A stretch of 64,000 nucleotides of DNA from Odobenus rosmarus divergens (lineage: Eukaryota > Chordata > Mammalia > Carnivora > Odobenidae): positions 2,133,816-2,197,815 of the forward strand of contig NW_004450286.1 in NCBI RefSeq assembly GCF_000321225.1, given 5' to 3'. This document shows, one piece after another, positions 43,329 to 54,400 of the stretch. The first letter of the stretch is position 1, and each line of letters starts with the position of its first letter. Both the position numbers and the translations under genes were made by a program. The notes beneath the pieces are model-generated. The model ran no database searches, was not told where the DNA came from, and saw only the letters and a program-made list of their open reading frames with translations.

Positions 43329-44539
43329 TAAAAGCTGCGGGGGTGGGGGGGGCGGGGGAAGCTAACTGTTTTCACAGTTAGCCTTTAATTCATCATCCTT
43401 GATTTTTCATTGTCTCTTTTAAAAGTATTCATTGCTTCCAGCAATAGCCATCCAATACTATTGTCTTTATAATTCTACTTTCTCACATTTCTCAATGCCT
43501 CATACACTACACCCTGGTGCCCTTTCTCACACTGGTATACCATCCCAGTCCATCATCTGAAAATGTCAACAATTGTAATCCTGTCTTGTGACTGTGCTGC
43601 ATCTACGGCCAGAGATGGGGTCCTCATTGCCAGCTAGGAAGCAGGGGATCTATCTCCATATTTATTTGACAGAGAGAGAGAGAGAGAGAGCGCGCGCGCA
43701 AGAGCGCACGCACAAGAAGGGGGAGTGGCAGCGGGAGAGGGAGAAGCAGACTCCCCGCTGAGCAGAGAACCCAAGTAAGGCTCAATCCCAGGACCCCGAG
43801 ATCATGACCTGAGCTGAAGGCAAACGCTTAACTGACTGAGCCACCCCAGTGCCCCCCAAATTCCATTATCGCATCTGCTTTCTGCCCCTCCTAGCACCCA
43901 CTGTCACAGGGTGGATTCTCCATAGAGCCATGCAGAAAGTTTCTAAGGGAGCTCTCTCAGGATAGATACCTGGAAGGGGAATGGAAGGAAGCAAGACTAA
44001 GTAAAGGAAGAAACTGCACCGCACTGCAAAGCAGTCCCAATGAGGTGTTGGCTGACCTCCCAGGGAGCTCAAAATCTGCGATGGCCCTTCTGAATTACCC
44101 CAAGTTCAGGGGAAGCGCCCGGCATTCATACGTCCACACCAACCAGTCCTTAGATTCAGGCTGCCCTGGGAAAGGGTGTAGCCTTGGACAAGGTGGCTCT
44201 TTTCAGCAGAGATTGATTTGAATAAGTCCTCAGTGCTGAAGAGGTGATCTGGACAGTGCAAAACAGGATTCAAGACAATGATGCTGACAAGCTTTTCAGA
44301 ACTCAGGGGAACCGAGATGGGAAAAGCCCTCAAGAAGAGGAAGTGCTTGGGCCAGAATAAGCTTCTTGCTCTACCATAATTGTTTTCTTGATTTGCTAGT
44401 GAATAAGATTTGATTCTAGCTACAAAATTTGCTCTGTAAAATAATCTTACAGATATTGTTGATAAGACTTCTAGAAACATCGGAACAAAAATAATTATTT
44501 CCTGAGTTTAGAACAAGAGATCCCAGACAGCGTAACACA
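43329..44539. other. Intergenic, downstream of SRGN
   Basis: Apart from the SINE at 43659-43857 the sequence looks unique. The 124-codon minus frame at 44480-44106 shows no domain I recognise and lacks an exon context. Confidence 0.5.
43659..43857 (-). repeat. CAN-SINE with (GA)n(GC)n run
   Basis: (AG)n followed by CGCGCGCGC inside the tail region; head ends CCACCCCAGTGCCCC. Confidence 0.9.
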
Positions 44540-45204
44540 TTGATTATAGTTCTGCTTTAATAGGGTAAGATTTGAAAATACACAGATATCCAGGAAGAAA
44601 AGTAAAGCAGTATGAAGTATTGAGAGCACAATTGTGCTTTAATTTGGGTCTTCAGTTTCTAATTGTAACAGCAATCATACTTCTCAACAAACAATGTCCA
44701 CCAGCTCTGCAAACACATCCAATGGTAACATTAGAGCAATACACTTTACACTGGACTTGTCAAATACCCACTCTAAATTCACCATGTGTTTCATCTGGGT
44801 TTTTCATAAGAAAAGAGGCATATCTATAATTCACAATCAGAGTCAGGTTTCTGAAGACTTAGGTATGAAATATTGCCTGTCAATTTGCTTCTCAAACTGA
44901 ATTTAAAAAAGAAAAAACAGTATAATCTATTCTTTAAAGCAATTTTATAGATATGGGTGGTCCAATTAATTTCTTAGTGACGTTGGTTGAATATGATACA
45001 AAGGAAATACAGGTATCTTCCAGGACAATAGGATAAAGGAAGCTTTCAGAATTCATGAGGAAAAAAAGGTGATAAAACCTAAACTTCTTTTTCAGATGTT
45101 TTAAAATTTCTATAAAACCTTTTGTTCCAAAATTAATCACTTAACTATGGTACATAAAATATATTGAATGCATTGCCTGACATCAAGATGGGAAACCCTC
45201 TCTT
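44540..45204 (-). other. SRGN: SRGN 3' untranslated region (probable extent)
   Basis: About 665 bases of repeat-free AT-rich sequence follow the stop codon on the minus strand. An ATTAAA signal is present at 44561-44556, with a T/GT-rich stretch beyond it. This would give an mRNA of about 1.2 kb, the usual serglycin size as I recall it. The end point is an estimate; another ATTAAA lies nearer the gene at about 44640-44645. Confidence 0.6.
44556..44561 (-). terminator. SRGN: Probable SRGN polyadenylation signal ATTAAA
   Basis: This is the common ATTAAA variant on the minus strand, followed after about 15-30 bases by a T-rich region. It was chosen because it gives the expected transcript length. 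Confidence 0.5.
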
Positions 45205-45448
45205 TCACATAATAAAGTCCCCTTCCGGTCCATCTTCAACCAAGTCCTGGTTGTCTGATGGCAGATTTATCTTGAGAGGCCTAAATTTGTAATAAAACGC
45301 GCTGCTTTCATCTACTGGTTGGTATTCCTGTTCAATTTCAGTTAAGAAGCCACTTCCAGAGCCACTTCCAGATCCTGATCCAGAGCCAGATCCAAAATAG
45401 TCCTCCGAAAGAGGGAAGACATCATTCAAGTTCTGGGATCTTGTCATT
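45205..45448 (-). CDS. SRGN: SRGN coding exon 3: Ser-Gly repeat and C terminus
   Basis: This 244-nt coding part follows the acceptor TTACTTCAG|AATGAC. It encodes NLNDVFPLSEDYFG, seven Ser-Gly dipeptides, FLTEIEQEYQPVDESS and a tail ending GDFIM with the stop at 45205-45207. The Ser-Gly codons mix TCT, TCA and AGT with GGA and GGC, so the tract is not a pure microsatellite. Alternate Ser residues are the expected chain-attachment sites. Confidence 0.96.
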
Positions 45449-48400
45449 CTGAAGTAAGACAGAAAAATGAAAGGGGAAAAAAAAAACAGTAAAGTTTGAG
45501 ACATAAGGAAGATAATCATAATAAATTTTTTAAGATAGAAAATTAATGCAGCTACCCGGTTGCTCAAATTAAAAGTTAAAAGTTTCCCAGTTATTCAATG
45601 CTTTAAAACAAAAAACAAATCAGACCTTTCTACACGTTTGCCTATACTTGTCGTTCTTAACTCATTGCATTTATCAGTCAACATCTATGCATTGCAGATT
45701 CATAATAAACAGTGCTACTTTTCTTATCACTAGCATAGTAATCCTATATTTGGTAAATTTACTTAAGGGGTCTTTTTTTTTTTTAAGATGCCTTTCCCAT
45801 TTTCTTCCATTAAAGAAAGGACAAACAAGTGTAAGTTAACCTAGATAGATGACATTTTTTTCTGATTTAAAATTTCTACAAAACTTCTGATAATTCACAG
45901 TGCTTCAACAAAACTCATTCTTAAGAAATTCTTTGTAACAAGTTAAGCATTATGTTTACCACAATTAACTAATTCAATTTCCTCTCATAAAGTAAGTGCA
46001 TTCATTCAGCTGGGTTCAGTTTGGTGGTTAGAAGTCCACTCAGCACCAAAGACCAGAGCCATGGTGTTACCCCTCAGTGGTAGAACAAGGCAACTAAGTA
46101 TCAGAGACAAAAATTTAGTTTCAGAGTCTGTAGGTCATTTTTTTTCCATGAAAATAATGAACCACAGGCCATATAACAGATTAGAGCTTCATTCATGCGT
46201 GCATTCAGTAAATACTTAACATCTGATCCCTGTAACTGACAGATGAGGTCCCTGCTCAAGAAATTTATAAACTGTTGGGGAAGACAGACAATGAAAAGTG
46301 AATAAATCAGGAAAACATGAGGCGGTGCTAAATGCCATGCAGAGAAGTAAAATAGACTAATGTAATAGAGGGTGACCAGGGGGTTAGGTTTAGACTGTGA
46401 GGTCAGGGAAAAGGGATCAGAGCTGGAAACACAGATTGGTAGTTCCATATGCACGCACACACAACAGAAACCATAAAAAGGATGAGGTCACCTAAAAAAA
46501 AGCATGCAGATAGAGAAGAGGCCCTGGACAGAACCAGGGCCTCACCAACATATTAAATATTGAACGGAGGAGAAAGAACAATCAGGGAAATAGAAGAAAA
46601 TTCAAGATAAGGTGGGACCATGGAAGCCCAGAGAAGAAAGCATTTCAAAGTGGGGGTGGGGGGGTGGGGGAGCGGTCAACTGTTTTTGTAGGTAACTAAG
46701 AAGCTGAGTAAGGAGAGAAGCAAAGAAGAAAACAGCGGATGTGTTAAGCAGGAATGATTGTGACCTTAACAAGGACTCTGAGTGGAAGGCGGGAACGGAA
46801 GTTCAAACAGACCGGCTAGAGGGGTGGGGAAGACAGGAAGCATCCCTTTCAGTAAGTGTTCCTTTGAAAAGGAGCAGAGAACAGGGCAAGGGCTGGAAAG
46901 GATGCAGAGTCAAAGAAGAGATTTTAGCCAACTGTACGAGACGCTAGAGAGTGTCTGCACACCGATGGGAAGAAGATCCTGGGCTCGGAGGAGTAATTGC
47001 AGAACTGACATCTAGAGAAGTGAAGCCAACTAGGGGAGAGCGAGGACCCCGAGATGAGTGACAGTAAGGAAATACCTCTCTCTCTGGGCTAGAGGGGCAA
47101 TGGAAGAAGGTGGTGTTCCCTGAGCCCAGCATCTGGTGGGAGCTGAAGGCATGGATGAGAGACGGCCCTGCCAGAGGCGCCACCCAAGGCAGGACTTGAC
47201 AGGAAACCTCCTGGTCTCTCCCTGCCTCCCATGCTCCCCCCCGCCCCGTCTCCCTCCTGTCATTCATAAGGGACAGGAATGGGAGAGTAAGAAGAAAACT
47301 TTCCCGCCTTAGAAAAGGGGGAGATCAAAGAGATTTAAAAGAAGAAATGGTGTAAAATAGTTGTTTTGGAGAACTTGGGTTACTCCTCTAACATTTTAGA
47401 TTTAAATGAATTACTATGGAAACCCATGAGTTAAAATCATGGAGGATGCTATAAAATCCGTTTCAGACTAGAAGCGGAAGACAGGAGCAGGATGGCAGAG
47501 TGGCATTTTGAAGGTGATGATGACATCATCTCATGCAGTGAATGCCAGGGATGAAGAGAGTCACCAGGACCCTCAGAGGGATGCTGGCCTTACCTGGTGT
47601 GGGCGTGATGATTTACCCCGGCTTCGAGGAGAGTGATTTACTAGGTTTAATCTTCTAAGTCTAAGGATTAATCCTTTTAAGATAATCCTTTTCATAATAC
47701 AGTTTTGGGTGCCTGGGTGGCTCAGTTGGTTAAGCGACTGCCTTCGGCTCAGGTCATGATCCTGGAGTCCCGGGATCGAGTCCCGCATCGGGCTCCCTGC
47801 TCGGCGAGGGGCCTGCTTCTCCCTCTAACCCTCCCCACTCTCGTGTAGTCTCTCTCCCTCATTCTCACTCTCTCAAAAAAAAAAAATAAATCTTTAAAAA
47901 AAAAAACATAATACAGTTTTGCTGCACGTTATATAACTTTGATATTCATTGAAATAATTGATTCTAAGACAATTCCATTTCGGTTACTTATGAACTCCTG
48001 TTGGATATTTTTTGCAAGTTTAAAGCAGGTTTGATTTGATCAAGAAGAGGTTTGGCTTTCTCTTTGACAAGTCATGGCCATTTATTCTTCCTTTCCCTAA
48101 TTTCTTTTTTTTTTTAATCTCTACCATCTAATCTCAGAACATTTTTATCACCCCTCAAAAGTCCTGTACCTGTACTCCCCACTCTATTCCTCTCTCTCCT
48201 CCAGCCCCCAGTGACCACTCCTCTATTTCCCACCTCTATGAACATTTCATATTGATAGAATCATGCAATATATGTGGCTTTTTGTGTCTGGTTTCTTTCA
48301 CTTTGCATAATGTTCTTGGAATTCATCCATGTGATAGCATGTATCAGTACTTTGTTCTTTCTTTTGGCCAAATAATAGTCCACTTTAGGGAAATACTATG

Positions 48401-51400
48401 TTTTGTTTATCCATTCAGTTGACAGACTCCTATTGGATTTCAATGTATAATATGCTCTACTTACATAAGTAGAATAATGTACAATCATTTCCAATACTTG
48501 TTGGTGAAAAAAAAGTACTCAATTTTTATCTCTGCCCCCACAAAAAGACCTTGCAAAAGTATAGATGAATCATGCATTCTTGCACATCTCCTACGCCAAT
48601 AAACACAGTACTGTTTTACCATGCCCTGTGCAGTGAAAACCAAACCATCAAGGCAAGATACTGAAGAAACACACGCTGGACAACACTCCCACCTCCAAGC
48701 CAAGATCGCAACAGAGGTTGGTAAAAGTAAAATCAGAGAAAGTTCACTTACGAAGAAGGATCGGTCCTCGGAGGAAGGATTCTGTTGGATTCCCCTGGAA
48801 GTAAGTTAAACATTGGTCCCTTTTCATCAATGCAGTTTGCAGAATTACTGTCAGGACTACAGCGGACCCACTGGTACCTGGCTCTCCGCACAGGAAAACC
48901 TGCCCGAACAAGGAACCCACGTGGTTAATATGTATCTCTTACACTGCTTCTAATCACCCTGTCCCTAAGAAATTTTTGATCCAGTTGATTCTAAATTTGG
49001 CAGAAGGTGTGGAAAGGTTTTATGACCATAAATATAACAAGAGTACCCACTGTGTGCCAGCCTTTTCTATACATTGTCTTCACAATAACCCTAAAAAGTA
49101 GCCCAGAGTTGAAGGTTAGAATAGGTTTTGGCAATCAGCTGCCTGGAGTAACGTCCCAGCTCTGCTACTGGTGAGCTGTGAAACCTTCACTTCTCTAAAA
49201 ACATAAGTAAATAAATCTAAAAAAAAGAAGAATGAGGAGACTCTCTGGATACTGATATAGATTCTCCAGGGTTGATTATTAAGTTAAAAAAAGTAAGGAA
49301 CAGGGGCACCTGGGTGGCTCAGTTGTTAGGCGCCTGCCTTCAGCTCAGGACACGATCCCAGGGTTCTGGGATTGAGCCCTGCATCGGGCTCCCTGCTCCG
49401 TGGGAAGCCTGCTTCTCCCTCTCCCACTCCCCCTGCTTGTGTTCCCTCTCTCTCGCTGTGTCTCTCTCTGTCAAATAAATAAATAAAATCTTTAAAAATA
49501 AAAAGGAACACTGTGCATTGTGTTAACATGTGTGTTTGTTTTTAAAACTATATTTACATATATGTTTACATATATGTACCTTGAACCTCTGAACAGATAC
49601 AAAACAAACTGCCTCTGTGAGGGAATTGGTAGGCAGAAGACAGTGGAAGGAAGGACATATCCTTTGAAGCTTTATTTATTTATTTTTGCAAGAGAAAGAG
49701 AGAGAGAGAGGGAAAATGAGTGGGGGAAGGGCAGAGGGAGAAGCAGACCCCCCGCTGGTCTGGGACAGCCAATCGTCCAAAATGGATTAGTTCTGTCGCT
49801 GCCTGGAGACTGGAGGTAAGGTAGCAAGATAATATCCAATGTTTGCCCCTTACCAGCTGTGTGTCCTTGACCAACTTACTTAATCTCCCTGTACCTCGAT
49901 TTCTTCACTCATAAAATGGGGGCAGTAATAGAACTAATAATGAGATATAAATGCTAGGTTCTTAGAATAATACCTGGCACCAGGTTGGAGTTCTTTAAAT
50001 GCTAGTTTCTATGATGAGCAGGAAGACCACAATGACCAATTGAACAGAGATCAGAATTTAAATACTCATTCTACCATTTAGTACCTGATTCTCAATTTCT
50101 CATCTTTCAGAGATGAATAATAGTGTCCCAAAGAGTTCCCGTTCAAATGAAATAAAAGTATGTAAAACACCTAGCACAAATCTTTGCGCAGGGTATTTAA
50201 TATGTTTTATTTTTCTTTCTCCTTCTCTGATTCTTTCCTGAAGCAGCCTAAGTTTGGCATCTGGTTGCTACTTAGAAGCCCTGTATTGTAGGTGGGATAG
50301 AAATCCAGCATCTCCAGCAGAGGGCGACAGCTTCACACTCCGTGCTGGCCAGAACAGTGCAGTCCAATAGCGTAAGACAACCACACAGGGAATTTTCAAC
50401 ATTCTAGCAGCCATATATTTAAAAGTAAAAAGAGACAAGTGAAATTGTCATCACATTTTACTTAGCCAATGTATTCAGATATTGCCACTTAACATATAAA
50501 CAATATAAAAGTTATTAATGAATATTTTACATTTTTCTTTTCATGCAAGTCTCCAAATCTGGTGTATATTTTGCACTTAACAGCACACGTCAGTTTGGAC
50601 TTGCCACATTTCAAGTGCTCAGTGGCTATCGTTTTGGACAGAGTAGATCTAAGCATTCTCCTTTACATGCAACTGACGTGCTGAATATCAAACTGAGGTA
50701 ATGTTTGCAAGGATAGGAAGTTAAACAGAAAAGTAAAACTAAAACTTTTTGAGGAAGCATCCAGGTGAAAGACCGTATCTTTTCACCCGCGTAACAAATA
50801 CAACTTTGGCAAATTAGTGAAAACAAAATACAAAATGCCCCTCTAGAATTCAGAATCTTAGCTTTTGAAACTTATTAGAGAGGGACTTTTGGGGGACCCT
50901 GGCTGGCTCAGTTGGGGGAGCATGCGACTCTTGATCTCAGGGTTGTAAGTTCAAGCTCCATGTTGGGTATAGAGATGACTTAAAAATAAAATCTTTTTTT
51001 TTAAAGAGGGGCTACTTTGGGGGGGTGGAAATGACTATGGTGATAGTTGCACAGACCTGCGAATATACTTTAAAAAAACATTGAACTGTACACTTATTTT
51101 TTTAAAGAATTTATGTATTTATTTGAGAGGAAGAGAGAGTGAGTGAGCGAGAGAGAGAAAGAAAGCACAAGCAGGGGGAGGGGGCAGAGGAAGAAGCAGA
51201 CTCCCACTGACCAAGGAGCCTGATGCAGGACTCGATCTCAGGACTCTGGGATCATGACCTGAGCCTAAGGCAGACGCTTAACTGACTGAGCCACCCAGGT
51301 GCCCCTGAACCGTACATTTTAAATGGATGAAATGTATGGTTTGCAAAGGCTATTTCAATAAAGCTATTTAAAAACTTGTAGAAGTCCCCCCCGCCAAAAA

Positions 51401-54400
51401 AAAAAAAAGTTTATCTAATTTGGGTCTGATCATTTTCAGTCGGCTTTAAAATAAAGAACATGGTTACAGACTCAAAGTTCCTGACGTATCTGTTGCAGGG
51501 TGTTGGCAGGATGTGAATTCAACAGTCTCAGCCCCTGCTGTTGTGGAACTACCTTGACTCTATCTTGCTTGAGAGAAAGGTCTTATGATTACTGTAATTG
51601 AAAATAAAAAGAAAAGGGACAATGCTAGTGGACACAAAGGTTATCCTCCTCAAAATTCCCGCCTGCTGGATCTGCTGGCTAACTTTGTGGTGGATTTCAG
51701 GGAAAAGAATGGTTTTTATTCAGAATCCTTTTCCTCACTGTCCCCCACCACACACACAGAGTCACTAGTCCTGCTTTACCAAAATGTTTTTTCTATGAAT
51801 GAACATTACTCCTGTCATTCCTCTGCATCTTTTTTAAAAAATATTTTCACTTTTTATTTTATTAAAGTAGGCTCCATGGCCAAAACGGAGCTCGAACTCA
51901 CAGCCGTGAGATCAAGAGTCACATGCTCTACCAAATGAGCCAGTCAGGTGCTCCTATCTGCATCTTTTTACATTGTAATACCAAATTTTCCCCAACAGCA
52001 TCACAATGTACCAATTTGCTATTCTTAATGGAGATTTGCCACAGGTGTATTACAGAAACTTAAGCAGAAAATGCCATGTGGCAGGGGGAGAGGGGTGCGG
52101 GGGGGGGGGATAAAAAAAGACCATTTTATTCATTGTTTTGGTAGCATTGAAACAGACATCCCTAAGTTGGAGTTGCTTCCTACTGGACAATCAATTCCAC
52201 AAGATAGACAACCCCTGCATGGTTTGACAAGCTATAAATGTTCCAAGTTTACTTTCAATTTCTCCCTCTCCCTCAATTCAGTGGTAAACTTTATAGCAAG
52301 TTTACTACAGTCAAAGCAAGGTTTTTTGTTTTATTATTTTTTTTAATTATTATTTTTTTTAATATTACTTCACCATCTTTCATTGGGAAAACACTTTTTT
52401 TTTCTAGCAAGCTTCTCTCCTTACAGAGAAGTTGCATTTTTTTTTAAAGATTTTATTTATTTGAGAGAGAGAATGAGAGAGAGAGAGAGAGCATGAGAGG
52501 GGGGAGGGTCAGAGGGAGAAGCAGACTCCCTGCTGAGCAGGGAGCCCGATGCGGGACTCGATCCCAGGACTCCAGGATCATGACCTGAGCCAAAGGCAGT
52601 CGCTTAACCAACTGAGCCACCCAGGTGCCCAAGGTTTTTTGTTTTAAATAAAGAAAATCTCAGGGTGCATGGCAGTCAGTAGAGCATGTGCCTCTTGATA
52701 TAGAGGCCATAAGTTCAAGTCCCACGTTGGGTGTAGTGATTACTTAAAAGTAAAATCCTTAAAGGGGCGCCTGAGTGGCTCAGTTGCTTAAGTGTCGACT
52801 CTTGTTCTCAGCTCAGGTCTTGATCTTAGTCATGAGTTCAAGCCCCTTGTTGGGCTCCCAGTGGGCATGGAGCCTACTTAAGAAAAACATATTTAAAAAG
52901 AGAGGGAGGAAGGAAGGAAGAAAGAAAAAATCTCTAATCCACCTAGAAGACAGCCGAGCTGCAATAGAAAGTTAACTCTGACCTTGAAATCAGATGACCA
53001 CTTGTGGCATTAATTAGTTGTCACGGGCCTAAAGCAAGTCTCAAATATTTTGCAAGAGGTTGATCTAAAGAGCAAATGAGATGGTGAATACAAGATCAGT
53101 TTTCTCCTCTATAAATTGGTGTTAATTCCTCCTCACAGGGAATGTGATGATCATTTATGAGAGCATGGAAATGAAATCACTTTACAATCAAACAGCAGCA
53201 CACATGGCTGGAATCAATATCTACTCTAATCTAGGGAGTGTGGAGTGAACACACTATCTGGCCACACCTGCTCATGGATCTTCCATTTTCTCTCTTTATG
53301 GGCGTCTTTTAAAAAAGAGAGGTAATAAAAGAGTTTAGGATTCACAGACCTTATCAATAATCAATAATCCCCTGGCGCTCTACATTAAATCGAAAGCCCC
53401 CTGTGCTCTCCAGGATCTCCCACGCATTGCCAAATTTCCCATCCTTTGCCCCTGATAGACACGATTTTACATCATGTTTTTACTTGGGTTTGACTTAATG
53501 TAACTGATATGGGCTGAGTTGTGTCCCCTCAATTTGTATGTTGAAGTCCTAACTCTCAATATCTCAGAATGCGATTGTATTTGGAGACAGGGCCTTCAAA
53601 GAGGTAATTAAGGTAAAATGAGTTCATATGGACGAGCCCTAATCCAATATGGCTGGTGTCCTTAGAAGAAGAAGAGATCAAGACACAGACACCCACGCAG
53701 AGGAAGGACCTTGGGAAGACAGAGGGAAGATGGGCTTCTCCAAGCCAAGGAGAGAGGCTTCAGAATGAAACCAGCCCCACTGACATCTTGACCTTGGACT
53801 TCCAGCCTCCAAAACTGTGAGAAAATATATTTCTGTTAAGCCACACCAGTCTGGGTACTGTGCAGCCTCAGTAAACTAACACAGTAACCTAAGATGTTTT
53901 GAATATGTTCAGTAAGGACAAGCCAAAAGCCTGGTTTGAGCAGTTTGGTCAAACCAATGGTTTAAGTAAACATTTTTTAAAAGATGGGGAAAGAATGCTA
54001 TCCAATCATATTGGCATCACATGGAGGAGGTATGGGAACCAGCGCCGAGGCTCTTGCATGGCTGCCTGGAGATGCTGTCACACACGCCGTGGGTGGGTAT
54101 CCATTTCCCTTATCAGTCCGATGTGCGCACAAACCCTTAATTCCAACACCAAGGGCACTTCTCCTTTGGAAATACCCTCATTTTTCAGTTCATTCATTCT
54201 TTTTTGGTTCCTTTTCCAACAAAGAGCTAAACTTACCAGGTAATGATATAAATGCTAGTGCTTCATGTGATTTCATAATGGTTTCTTCACTTCTTTCTGA
54301 TGAATACCTACTACGTAAGGAATGTTTTTGGTTTTTTAAAGATTTTATTTATTTATTTATTTATTTGAGAGAGAGAGCATGAGCAGGGGCAGAGGGAGAG

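Noticed and set aside
45205..45567. A single 120-residue frame starting at 45567 as an independent gene
   Set aside because: Residues upstream of the acceptor at 45449 are intron sequence; the true reading is SRGN exon 3.
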